NCBI GenBank assembly: GCA_949825025.1
Contig: OX463781.1
Coordinates: 31,208,675 to 31,272,674, forward strand
Source of the DNA: Siphlonurus alternatus
Taxonomy: Eukaryota > Arthropoda > Insecta > Ephemeroptera > Siphlonuridae
Length of the DNA: 64,000 nt
Direction of reading: 5' to 3'
The notes under the pieces: generated by a model
What the model was told of the DNA's origin: nothing
Seen by the model: only the letters and a program-made list of their open reading frames with translations
Databases searched by the model: none
Translations under genes and position numbers: made by a program
Part shown: piece by piece, positions 1 through 13,277 of the stretch
Position numbering within the stretch: the stretch's first letter is position 1
How the letters are laid out: each line of letters begins with the position of its first letter

Positions 1-1539
1 TTCCAAATTAAAGTGCTTTAATAATCACTGTAGGTTTACTCCATGTTGATTAAATTCTATAAAATCATTAACACTATAAACATTATATTTATTATGTCTC
101 ATGTTCTTTTTCAGTACACTTTTATTTCCTATATATAGTGAGTTGCCACTATCTGAGCAGACGGAAGCATCGATGGAACGATTAATCGATGGACACGATG
201 GATGAACTAATTTCTACTTTCCCACGATAGATTGGATTGTCATAAGCCACGAAAAAATCTATTTTCCAAAGCTCTGCACACAACAACAATATTGCAATCA
301 TCAATTGTGAAATTCTACTCATTAATTTCCCTTGGTACTAAGAAAGAAAGTAATAATATATAAAATCATGTACTACATTATATCGCTTTATTTTTGTTCA
401 CAACAGTACTTTGTTATTTATACGAAGATTGATAAATGTGTTTTCCTTTTAATTTATGACCCATCAATATTATCATACAGTAAAAATTATGGTCTATATA
501 ACAGAAGCCTGTTGTTACAGAGACTAATCAAAAAGATGTAATCGCTTAATTTTATGGCATATACAAACTACCAGCAACATGCCAGCATTATTATATTATA
601 TACAGTTATAGAGATATAGCGTTACCATATGAACAAAGCAGCTTCAAAGAGTTTACTCAGTGTGTCCAAATTACAAAGCAAGTCAAATTTTTCATCTGCG
701 AACATGTCTCTCCGTTTGACACTGATCTTTTGAGATAATCAGCTTTAAATACAAGTCAAAAGATTTTAAGTAACTGTTTTAAAAATAAAATAAAAGAATG
801 ACACAAAAAATAAGGGTTAGCTTAACAACCTCCATATCCTTTTTATTAGAGTTTTAACATTGTGTTACTTGAAGCGTATTTAACGCCATGTCTTGCAATT
901 AATTGCTAGAAGCGTTCAGAGTGTATACAGTGAGTCACACATTAAGAGATAAGGGTAGTAGCAGTAGGGACCTCTATTATTGAGAGGGTGGCATCAAAAA
1001 GCCGGCAGCAGCAATACAGTAGGAGGTGGCTGCAGTCAAGCAGCTCAAGTGTGCAAGTGGCAGCACCTCAGAACAATGCTATTACGTCAGAGACTGTGTG
1101 AGGTGCTAACTCTAACCGTGTCGCGATTTACAGCCTCCCAGAGACAACAGCTGTTTGTGTCTTTGTGTTAAATTCTCTTCACACCGCACTTTACTGTAAC
1201 GACCGCGTACTTTAGAACTAGCAGCTCATATATAGAACACTTGAGATTTCCAAACCGTAAATCTCTATCTTTTACACTAGAGAAGAAAAAAAATCTACCT
1301 TAAACTTTTTTAAGTAATCAAATATATATAATATGCAGTTAGTAATTCGTTTTTTTTAAGCTTTGATGCAGTTAAATTGCATATTATTCAAACAGAAAAA
1401 AGGTAATTGGATTATCTATAAATATTTACGTTGCAGTATACTACTCTATATTATTCCAAGATAATTAGTGATTTTTTTTATAACGTAAATATGAGCATGC
1501 ATTTTATTTTCCTGATTAATCTAAGAGCAAATATTAATA

Positions 1540-1544
<5 letters not shown>
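1..1544. other. AT-rich gene-free stretch
   Basis: No gene seen. Three CGATGGA words occur at 171-207 (ATCGATGGA twice). A GC-richer block lies at about 950-1170. The short frames have no coding character. Confidence 0.6.

Positions 1545-1616
<72 letters not shown>
1545..1616. repeat. (GA)n microsatellite, 72 bp
   Basis: Uninterrupted GA repeat, 36 units. The RERE.. protein frame over it is an artefact. Confidence 0.98.
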
Positions 1617-1620
<4 letters not shown>

Positions 1621-2754
1621 GCTAGTAGAATATATTATTTGCAAGTCATTGCTATTTTTATCAATCATGGAACATATAGTCCCTAGGGTTTCATGAAACA
1701 ATGCAGCAGTAGCAGCAACCCCTGCAAGGCAAACAGCCCCACGGCATTGGGTACTTGGAACCCTCCAACCCTCTTCGTCGTAGAATCAACACGAGGTAAT
1801 GAAGTGGAAGCTGCAAATCATAATTCACAGATTGCAGATAGAGGCACGCACGGTAGCTACTTGCTTGCTACTCTAGTTGAGATTGTCACACGTTATATGG
1901 TAATGAGAGACTCAATAACAGGGACAGCAAATCGCTTGCACCAGAACTCTAATCCCCACACTTATATAGAAGGATCATTGCTATTGCTAAGATTACACTA
2001 AAAATTATTGGATAAATATTGATTTGAAACAAAAAATTTATTTAAAAATAAATTTTCCTTTTCATTAAATTATTTATAATATTTCAATATAATAATTTGT
2101 TGGTTAAAATATTATAATTCAAATAATTTTAAGAATAAAATAAAAACGAATGTTCAATAACATTTTTTTAATTTATATAATATATATTATAATTCCAAAT
2201 CCCATTGGAAAATATCTCTTACTTGATTTTTTTTTTGTCATTAATTAATATAATACGTTGGTTCAATATAAAAAAAAGGGTGCGAAGTAATATTTCGATT
2301 TCACCACTGTATTTTCAATAACATATTCAAGCGGAGTGAGGTGAGCTTCATTACTGTTAATGAACCAGCAGGAATGCCCGGGAGATTTACGTAGGTCGGC
2401 GTCACCGTGAAGTGCTGAGTCGGGTGCAAAGAGGATTTGACAAAGAGCGACGACGTTATCGGTGCAACCTTTGACCTCAGCATGCCGAGCACGTGACCCG
2501 CACTAAATCAGCATTACCCCTGGAGGTCACAAGTCCAGCCTAAGGTCAACCCATAAAAACAAACGATTGCGCCATGCATTGCGCCAGTTTTTGTTTACTG
2601 CAATACTTAAAGATCATGTTTAATCTACACAAAATGCCCTTTGAATGAAGATAAGGGGTCGAGAATCTGCAAATAATTTTGCTATATAGCATTATAATAT
2701 TCGGTGTATAAAAAATGATATAATACCTCTCTGAAATTTTTTAGTCATTATTAC

Positions 2755-2760
<6 letters not shown>

Positions 2761-2793
<33 letters not shown>
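2761..2793. repeat. (AT)n microsatellite
   Basis: Pure AT dinucleotide repeat of 33 bp. Confidence 0.95.
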
Positions 2794-2796
<3 letters not shown>

Positions 2797-3304
2797 ATTT
2801 TGTCAGAACGTGACGTGACGTCCAAAAAAAACTCTTTATTATTGAAAAAAAAATAATATTAATAAAAAAAGTAAAATGAAATTAGAGAACTCTAACTTTT
2901 TATTATAAGCTCTATTTGTTAATCTATGCATTCTTTCATTATCATAAATATATATAATTTTTTGTCTTTTCAGGTGTATGAGCTTAATTTTATTATTATT
3001 GTTTTAGAAATCTCTTTGCAAGCACTAAAATAATTAAAGTAAAAGATCAAAGTTTTTATAATATAATTTTTTCTATAATTATTAATCTTTGTAATATGAG
3101 AAAACATTTTGTTTTATTTTGTGAAACTGCATACTAAATACAGAATATTATTACAAAGTAACTGTGATTTTCCTTGAATGTTCATTTTGCATTATAAATA
3201 GAATTTCTTGCACCATCTTATTATATATTTGTCCTAGTTTGTTTGCAGATTGTATTGTAGGAATTATTGAAGATACTAAAGCATTGCAACGACTCTTTTA
3301 TAAG

Positions 3305-3308
<4 letters not shown>

Positions 3309-3337
<29 letters not shown>
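3309..3337. repeat. (TA)n microsatellite
   Basis: Pure TA repeat of about 29 bp with further TATA-rich sequence to 3370. Confidence 0.95.
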
Positions 3338-3343
<6 letters not shown>

Positions 3344-4892
3344 ATATAATATTATTATATATATTCTATATATTACATAGTTCAATGCAATAGAACTGCA
3401 ACTGCATACACCTTTATAACAGTTTATAAATAACAAGTTGAGATTTATTCTTGCATAACTTCTTTAACAAGATGTGTACAATATTGTATAAGAACATGAG
3501 ACTTTCTGTGACAAATGTATTCGAAAGACATGAGAGTTGCTATAAAAAATACAATATAAAATGTTTTTCTTATACCCAAGTGATGTTTTCTTTTTAGTCA
3601 ACAAATTTCTCACTACATACAATAATGGAAGTACATACTTCTTCTACGTCAATAAAAGTTGTCATAAGATGCATGAAGAAACTTCATGTACTCCAGAAAT
3701 GTAAATAAAATAATATTAATTATTTTAAGAGATAGTAAATTAAGTAATTAAAATTCTTAACACTACACTTAGAACATTTAAAAATTATGTAATTATATAT
3801 AATTTGAATTGCACGTAAAATTTACTAGAATTTGTAAGTATGGAAAAAGACTATAGTAAAAATATATAATATAATAGTAATAATAGTGAAAAAAAATGTA
3901 ATGCGAATTTATATGAATTGCTACTTTTTGATGAAGAAACGGAAGAAAAAGTTCACCACAATTTATTTTGCAATTAAATTTATTTCGTTTAAGTTGAAAA
4001 TTATTATCACCTTAAATTTGCAGCATGGTCACCACTGTAAAAATTTAAATCAAATTCAATTTATTTTATTTGTCAATTTCCAAACATACAAATATTACAA
4101 ATATTGAAATGCATGCAAGCATTTTGAATGAGAAGGTTTGAACACGTCAATAAAATATAGAGTACATTATTAAAACTTAAATCGCAAGTAAGCCTCCACA
4201 CTGTAAAAACAACAATCAATTAGTAACATTCTCACAGTTTATTTAAAATTTCTAATAATTTGAAATTTGCTTGACACATATAGGTAGCTTATAAAATTAT
4301 AATATAATATACAATCTAATACACATTGCGAGGGGGCTAAGGATCGAGGCTTAATTACAAAGTTCAAGCCTGCATATTGCTGGAGTTATTACTAAATTTT
4401 TACTTCCAAATCGTCTGTCCTTTACGAAGATTCTGGCCCCGAGAACTCTATTTTTCCTCTGCAATGCTATATAATGTAAGTTCTGAGCCATGTTAAATTA
4501 CAGACCGAACGCATCCATCGAGATAATTTTGAAGTGCGTTAGGGTCGAGAAAGAGGAGGGGAGGGGTGCAATGCACTATAACATCCTGACGTCTTGTATG
4601 CACAGTACTTTGTACGGTCATTGTGTACTTGAATAATGCCGACCCTCACACGATGTTGTCTGAAAAGACGATGTAAGACCCGTGTGATGAATATGTCATG
4701 TACTTGCGACCCACACGTACTGGCTGGTCGTAAGAGCGTGTTTGAGGACGGCAAACACTGTCCAGCCTCTGAGCTTGCAGTGCCAATGTTCATGTAAATT
4801 GCAGAAATATCGTCACTGCCTCGTCAGCAACGAGGATATTGACATGTCAGAAGGGTAATAGAACTACTGTTATGTTTTCAGTTTTAAATAAT

Positions 4893-5267
4893 AATGAAAA
4901 ACCTGCATGGAATTTTTTATTACAGAAATGAATAGAAGGTACAAATTGTAGCATAATTGTACCAAATTATGCTACTATGATTTTTTTCATTTTTTTTTTT
5001 TTTTAGTCTCAGAACTATTTTTAAATAATTATTGAAATTGAAATTTTATTGAAATAATCTGTAATTTAAGTTGGCACCCCTGAATCCTTAATAAAAAGGA
5101 TAGGGCCGAGACGCCTATTGACGTCTCCAGGGGGCGTAGCCGCACTGACAGTAATTATTTAAAAATAGTTCCGGGACTAAAAAAAATCTGAAAAAATTCA
5201 GAGTAGCATAATTTGGTGCCCTCTATTTATTTCTGCAAATAAAAAAAAATCATGCAGGTTGTCCATT
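4893..5267. mobile_element. FB1 foldback element, copy A
   Basis: Imperfect palindrome of about 375 bp. The left arm holds TTACAGAAATGAATAGAAGG and ATTATGCTACTATGA, then AACTATTTTTAAATAATTAT. The right arm repeats these in reverse complement (AATTATTTAAAAATAGTTCC, TAGCATAATTTGGTGCCCTC, TTTCTGCAAATAA, GGTTGTCCATT). The centre has GGCACCCCTGAATCCTTAAT and GACGCCTATTGACGTC. The arrangement is that of a non-autonomous foldback transposon. Its centre is in the opposite orientation to copies C and D. Confidence 0.75.
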
Positions 5268-5639
5268 ATCCACTGTATTTACAATTATTGTGATTATTGC
5301 AGAACAGTAGAAAATAAGATTAATAGAAATTCATTTTTTAATGAATCGCCAGTACTGTAAAGTCTGTAAATAATTTATAAAATTACATACTTGCTTTTTA
5401 TTCATGAATGTGATCATATAACTATAATAATAATAATAATAATAAAATTAAAAAAAATCTAAACCTCTTTTATTTGCATAGACTAGATTTGGAATTTTTG
5501 GGAGTGCCTAAATATTGATCCCGTTTGACTCTGTGTAAAACATAATATATAGATATAATGTGACAATTCTGGGAAACGACAGCGTGGTGTGGAAACGGTG
5601 GGAGTGACTGCATACACATGTACGCAAATATACAGTGTA

Positions 5640-5775
<136 letters not shown>

Positions 5776-6257
5776 TTACGCAGTACATAACTTAATATAT
5801 TAATTATTTTAGTCCAAATTAGCCATATAAATTTGTGTATTTATTTATTATTATATATTTTAATATTATTTTCTACTAAAATATTAACAAATTATCCTTT
5901 TTTTAATTATTTATATGATTTTTTAATCATTTATGCATGTATTGTAATGTGCATATATCAAAATTTATAAGTTTATCACGATAATCTTTTATAGATATAA
6001 AATATACTATTATGATAAAAATTGCAATTATCCATGCAGACTATTTATATTATACATTACCTTTTGTTAACTGTAATTATTTACTTACAACAACATTATC
6101 TAAACAAAACATTTTATTTGGTTGCATGCACCGAGAACATTAAACGTAAACAAGGTTTACATTTTCATGCAGCTTTTATGAACTTAAGCACTCTATAGCA
6201 CTCACCGTGGCATTGCTAGCTGTTGTGCCGTAAGACACAGCGTAAATAAGGCCACAC

Positions 6258-6261
<4 letters not shown>

Positions 6262-6351
<90 letters not shown>
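6262..6351. repeat. (GA)n microsatellite, 90 bp
   Basis: Uninterrupted GA repeat of about 45 units. Confidence 0.98.
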
Positions 6352-6353
<2 letters not shown>

Positions 6354-7886
6354 TATTATCAACATGAGCAACAACTGTGATCCGCGATGCATTAACTAGG
6401 CTTATTATGTTCACGCTGCTGAAATAGAATCACTCCATTTTCGTTGCATACATGAATATATTTATACCACTAATAGTGTACTCAGTGCTATCTAATGTTC
6501 AAGTTTTGTTGTGTGCAAAACAATTTATTATGAACAATAATCTACAGTGTAACCACATAACGGCCTGTGGCAAACTGCACTATATACCAAAGTCATTCTA
6601 ATACAATAACATTTATTCAAAATGTCATTATACTTCAATAAAAGTGACCCATTTTACTACAGAAACTCATTTAGAAACTTAGATTTATCATATTACTGCA
6701 ATAAAATGTGGGCGATTAATTTTAATATTGTGAAATTGTAATACGTATTATAATGGAAGGTTAAAAAATACTCTCATTACATTTCCAGATAAAATTTTTG
6801 ATGATGTTTATAAAAGATATGAAAATCATGCATTTTTTATTCTTATATTAAGAACATTTATTGCTTTTTTAAAATAAAAGTGTCTTTCAGTCTTTCAAAG
6901 ATCAAAGAACTACAAAATTCAAGACAATAAAATGAAAGATTAAAAAATTTGTCAGCACCTTTTGACATAGATTCATATTAAAATTCTTCGACAAAAAATG
7001 ACTTTAAGAAAAGTGTTAACGTCTTATTTATAACATATTTTTAAATTATCTTCTTCTACTTATTATATCAGGTATAATAAACATTATATAATATTATAAT
7101 TCTTAAAAAAAGAAAGCAATGATCAAATTCTAGTTGGCCATTTCATTTCGAGTGTATTTTTAGAGTATGATATTGTAGGTACGTGGTAACGATCTTAGTG
7201 CTGTAGGGGGGTCTTGTGTGTTATATTCTTATATTGCCCGGCCTGGCTGGCCCAAGGAACGGCGTGTGCCATCTAATGTGCTGCCGCACTGCAGTGGCTG
7301 CTGGTTCTCGCTTATTTCCTCAGGAATCTCTGTGGACATAAGCTGCTGCCTCTATCTTATTATGGAGTAGCAACTTGTTCCCATTTATACTTTCTCAACA
7401 ACTGTGGTGGAGATATTTTTTTCTCTATGTTACTATATACTTTACAAGTTTCATAACAAATGTTATATAATATATGATATAGCCGGCCTTCAACTATTGT
7501 CACTAAATTATTTAACGATATGTCAGAAATAAGAGGGGAAGTGTAGTGAAGATCATGAAAAAAATGTTGGAATACAGAGTTTTTCTTATAATAATACAAG
7601 ACCTAATTTACTTGTATATTTTCTATTGTGTGGTTATATAGATGCCAGTAGGACTGTTAGCAGTGTTGGCCGCATACCATCATATATAAACTGTACTCTG
7701 GTTGGGGTTGATGAATTGAGAAAATGCGCTCTCAAAATATATTTCTCAATGACAAAGACGAATGGATAGGCGATAGAACGAAAAATCGACAAGAAAGAAA
7801 AGCGCTACTGTCAGTCTCATCTCACAATTATTGACAGCAAGCATTTGAGACCACAATTTATTCTGATCATCATATTTAAAATAGAC

Positions 7887-7909
7887 AAAAAAAAAAAAAA
7901 AAAAAAAAA
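7887..7909. repeat. Poly(A) tract, 23 bp
   Basis: Pure A run with no recognisable retroelement body next to it. Confidence 0.95.
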
Positions 7910-8668
7910 TCGGAGGATAAAAAAATATTTTTCAACCAATAAATTATTGAAGAAAATAATATTAAAATAAATTTTTACTGAATTAAGTCGTATGAATCTG
8001 ACATGTAAGAAGAAAAGCAATCACTTTGTGTAACTTGAGAATATCATGATTAAACCGAAGCATGCTTTCTGAAATTTTACAACGCGAAGTTAAGATTGGA
8101 AGTGTCGCTTCGGATGATATCTGCACTACGCGGTGTGACAGAAGCAGTGCGGGGGGGAGGGGGGTAGACAGAGGTTGGGGGTGACAGTGGCAGGTAAGAG
8201 AAAGGGGCGTGACACAAAGGCCGCGGAGACCGGCCTAAATTATTGCACAAAGGAGAGCGTGGTGAGAGCGGAAATAAAATTAGTTAACGTTATACAATAT
8301 GACGAAAAGTACACAAAATATTTGACAAAATGGGTAAAACAAATGTGAAACACAATGAAAATTAATTAAAAACTTGTTGAAAAGCTATAGTTTAATAATA
8401 TTTTTAAATTATTTATTATTTTAATTAATTTTAATCAATCTCATGACAGAGGTAACAGAACTGGTATTTTGTTTAAGCTTCCTTTTTCACGTTCCTCTGC
8501 CCGTCAATCATCGTATTATTTTAGAGTGTGTGGCACTTGGAACTCTCTCCTTGCTTGTAGTATATATAAGATGGTTGCAGGGACGGAGTATCTAGAAAAG
8601 TGTTCGTGAGCACTTCCTGTAAATTTTACTATGATTGCATGTTTTTGCATGTAAATATGGTAATGTAT

Positions 8669-8840
<172 letters not shown>

Positions 8841-8871
8841 TTTTTACAAGTTTAATATGTTATTATGATTG

Positions 8872-8990
8872 TCGTTGGGTGCCCGTGTTAAACCCTCGGG
8901 TTTTCATAATCCTTATTGGATTCTCTTGGGTTTCTCACCTATTTTTTCAATTTTTTTGTACCTTGTTTGAAGGAAAATATAATAAATAAA
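8872..8990 (+). mobile_element. Probable LINE 3' tail remnant
   Basis: GC-richer start (GGGTGCCCGTG, ACCCTCGGGTT) followed by TTGTACCTTGTTTGAAGG and AATATAATAAATAAATG, close in style to the tails at 13.1 and 39.2 kb. It adjoins the long TTTA microsatellite. The reverse orientation is also possible, with the TTTA tract (TAAA on the minus strand) as the tail. Confidence 0.4.
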
Positions 8991-11190
8991 TGAAAGATGT
9001 TATAGTTATACCTTTAAAAGTATTGATTTTTTAGAAGAATATACATATTACATTTTCAATAAGATTCATTGAAACAAACAATTTGAATCTTTGCTAAAAT
9101 ACCATTGTTATAATAATAGCAAAATTAACTAATTTAATAATAAATGATCACCAACAATATCTTTTGACGTTGACTCAATTAAGTAATAAACATAAAATTA
9201 AATAATCAGCTTTGGCTTATAATTACTCTTTCAATAATCTGCAAACTAAAGCAAACTCATTTTATAAATTACACTGCATAAATAAATGTTTATTACTATA
9301 ATTATACATTTAAATTTTATACGGAAAATAATGTAAAATACATACTTAAAATAAAATAATAATCTAAAGCTTGCAAGTCTTAAAAAACCTGTATTGTTTG
9401 TTTTACATTTTTTTCACAGTAAGAAAACGAAGAAAACTCTACTTTCTTGTATATATTATATAAATAGTTGCAACTATAATATAGTATAAATTATTAAATT
9501 TTGCTGCAGAATATAGCAGATCTTAACAAGATGTATACCCCTACTTTACTTAAGAGTTAAAAAAGAGAAAAAAAAAGTGTAATATTTCTCCATCGTCATC
9601 ATAATTTTCTTTTGTGCTGATGTTTATTATGAAATAACTTATGCTAGCTACCTTGTACCTCGCATGCTACATTTATGTCACGTTGCGGTGGCGTCTTTTC
9701 CCGGGAGAAATGAGCAGAGTGAGCCGGTAGTTGAGAAAGAGAAGCCCAGTGCACGAGTGCACGAGAGATGGATATGCGGCATCAATAATGCAACCCCCGC
9801 CGCTCGCACGCACGACACCTTACTCCTGGCCGCAACACGTGAGGTGTGAGCCAGCAAATCGAAGCTCGATTGAACATAACTCCCTCCCTGCATGGCTTGC
9901 TTGTACACTCCTCGCCTTTGAAAAAGTTCCCACTTGCAGCCTTATTAATCACCATGCCCTCTGAATATATCAAAATGGTGATGAACAAGACTGCAAAAGG
10001 GAGCTTTTCAGAGGCGACGAATATACAGAAGATCAATGTATCGTTTAATTTTTATGATCAACTCTGTGATTCAAAATTTATTATTGTTAATTTTTATTTA
10101 ATACATAAAAACTTCTTATTCCTGGTAAAACAATATAATTTTACCATTCCATTCAACGTTTATATTAAATTATTTCGTTTTAATAAAAACTTGGAATTGC
10201 AATATTTTGCATTTTTAAAATTATTTAAATAAATATAAAACAACTTCAAATAAATTGTATTTTTATAAAATCAAATGCTAATTATTATTATTATTATTAT
10301 ACTTTTTTTGACATCTTCTTTAACAAGTCGGCAACTTCCAATGTCTTTTTGCACGGTAAATTGCATAAACAAAGCGCCGGCAGGGGCTGGGAAAGCGCAA
10401 TGGTGGATCGATGCTGTGGAGATGGCTCACGGGAGAGGGTATTAATTATTAACACGCTCTGACTCCGGCCGGAGATATAGCCCGCCTGAAGCAAAGAAAT
10501 AAAATGAAAATTTTATATAAAATTACTAGAGCAGATGTTATGTATAAAAAAAAAAGAAAGGAGTGAAAAATATTCTTCTTTGAGCACTTTTCATTAACAC
10601 AAGATTTTCTAATTTAAAAGAATATCTGATATCAATAACTTAAGAATAATACTTTTGAATAATTAAACTGAGAAATGTTTTAAGTGAAACAAAAATTCAA
10701 TCAAGTTTATATATTACAATATAAAAGAATATTTTCCACTTTACACATGATTGAATGTCGAATGTTAAATTAATAATAATTATTATTCTAAGTAATTCTC
10801 ATTTTTTAATACCAAAATAAATTATAGAAGTATAAAAGATATATATATTGGATTCTGTGGCAAATATTAATAATTCTACTCCATATTGTTATGTTATGAA
10901 GTAATTACTTGATAATGTTATTATTGTTACCTCTCTATGTGACTTATTTATAATCGTGCTGAGCAGAACAAAATCACTAGTGTCTTTCATTACGTTCATT
11001 AGCTGCTACTAATTAATCTATTAAAAAACTCTTTTAACGATTAGTTTTAATTGAAAATTTATTATTAAACTTATATGAATCATTGCCATATAAAATAATA
11101 AAAATGTTTTATTTCAATATTTTATCCATACTCTATAATAATTATCTCTAACATAGTTATAACATAGTTATGATTTACCGAAGTACATAC

Positions 11191-11309
<119 letters not shown>

Positions 11310-11969
11310 GGATGAAGTAAAGTTTGCTGTTTTTCTTGTTGCGAGGCAGCCGGTGTGCGTTTTAAATGAGGTCTTTGTGTAACGGCAGCTACGACGGAAA
11401 GTTGGTAAAAAGTTGTACCAGCCACCCAGGGATATAATGCAGCTCGATGTTTTCTTACACTCATTTCTCACCTCATAAGCTCATATAAGCCACAATGAGC
11501 TCCTCTCTTGAAGTAAAGTGTATAATGTATAATGAGGTATGACCTAAATAAGACGTAAATATTAAGCACAAGATTGTTAAATTTTAGAAATGTAAAGAAA
11601 AATAAACTATACAAGTTTAAAATTTTATAATTTTGTTCATTAGCATTAATATAAATAATATCACATTTACGATATAAATAAAATGTGTGGTTGATATTTA
11701 TGGATGATAAACCCTAACATGTTTTTTAATTAAATAATTAATTAATAAATAGAGAATTAGTGTAAAAAATATAAAATGTATTATATTTTTGTTGTTGGTG
11801 ACAGTTGGAGCGATTACATATGGCTTTATTACTTGCTCATTGGTACTGAAAGAGAGTTTGCTTGTTTCACAGTTGTCAAATAGCTGGGTCATTCATCGTC
11901 ATCAGGTGTGTAATGTTTACTGGCAAAGTGTACTTCATTTTCTATGCCAACTATGCGCCAACTTTGCTC

Positions 11970-11970
<1 letters not shown>

Positions 11971-12001
<31 letters not shown>

Positions 12002-12004
12002 GGG
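11971..12004. repeat. (GA)10 joined to G14
   Basis: Twenty bases of GA repeat pass directly into 14 G residues, making a pure purine strand of 34 bases. Confidence 0.97.
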
Positions 12005-13125
12005 CTCTGCCGTCGAGTGAGAAGAGCCGACATGAGTAGGAGGCTTTGAAATTTCAATTTACACGCAGCAGCACTTAATGTAGATACCCGGAATGCTGGA
12101 GAGAGAGTGAACACACCTGCTCAGCGGCGTGGGAATGAGAGAGAGAGAAGCTGGTTAGTATGCAGGAACTTGCAATACAGTACTCACTAGTCGTCTACTC
12201 TCAAAGCTTATAGCTTTCGGACACTACAGCAGTGTATAGCACCACAAGTGTTAGCTAGCACTAGAACGCCATTAACCCATGTCTGATGCTCCTGAAATAG
12301 CATGATAGCATGATGGAGTATAAACCTATAGTATTATATATATACCTTCAGTTTCTACATAATGCAGTGGATAGAGATAAAACGTGGGTATAATATATAC
12401 TAACTGATATCTGGATGATGTATTCAAAATCATGTTATTGAGATTGCATTGTGTCAATTGTTCACTTAATAACAATTGCATAATATATGCATGTGCATAT
12501 ATGCTGAAGTAATGTACATAATAATAGAAGTAATCTACATAATTTAATGTAAATATAAATTACCTTGACAATATCAAAATTAATCCATGGTGCTGCTACT
12601 GAATTAAATTATAAATTAAGTTGGAACTTGTAGAGGTAATCTATATTACAAAACTGTGTTTTTTTAATTATATATTTTCTTTAATTTAATATTGCATGAC
12701 AATATGATATATGTATAAAAATAGAGACAATAAATTACTAAACATTCAATTTATTTCACTTAAACGCAGTGATAATTTTTGCGTTTGAGCTCGTGTGTAC
12801 AGCAAGTGACAGGTTTGTGGTTTGGTAACACAGGATCACCAATTTGCAGCAACAGCCTCACTTCTGTGTGGACTGTGCACTTACTGCGGTAATTTTTTTA
12901 TAGCACTATCATTTACCGTACCGTTTGTGAGTGTGAACCATAATTTAGCTAACCATTTGTACGCTCTATTCGAATAAAAATGTATGATCCGACTATACTG
13001 CTTTGTATTTGTGTGATTTTTGGTAGGTTTAATTTATGTGTATGTGGCGTCATTTCAATTTGTATGTAATCTTATAATTTTATGTTTTAATATTTTTAAT
13101 TTAAATTGGGTGAATGACCAAATCT

Positions 13126-13277
13126 GTGAATGGACTGTTCAGCAATCTTTTTCATTTGCCCCCAAGGGCTTTTGTTTTCTTTAATTTTTGACTATATAAT
13201 AAATGCAATGCCATATATTTTATTGTATTTGTGCCCATGAAAGAAACATAATAAAGTATAATAAAATAAAATAAATT
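13126..13277 (+). mobile_element. LINE 3' tail remnant
   Basis: The stretch begins GTGAATGGACTGTTCAGC, continues through TTTTTGACTATATAAT and ATTTGTGCCCATGAAAGAAA, and ends in ATAATAAAG/AATAAAATAAA repeats. The same order of words occurs at 39211-39334. This is the look of a CR1/Jockey-type 3' UTR with an A-rich tail. No coding part remains. The family call is inferred from tail style only. Confidence 0.5.

Larger units (their letters stand above)
1617..4892. other. Gene-free stretch with three GC islands
   Basis: AT-rich sequence with GC-richer blocks at about 1690-1960, 2320-2550 and 4510-4800. The two TA microsatellites are listed separately. Nothing in the islands matches a protein family I know. 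Confidence 0.6.

Noticed and set aside
3521..3545. CGAAAGACATGAGAG resembling a conserved miR-71-type core
   Set aside because: The match is partial, the surrounding sequence does not fold into a precursor by eye, and no star arm is seen.
9664..10036. Several overlapping frames on both strands as genes
   Set aside because: They are open in many frames at once because of GC-richer composition, with no shared motif or splice logic.
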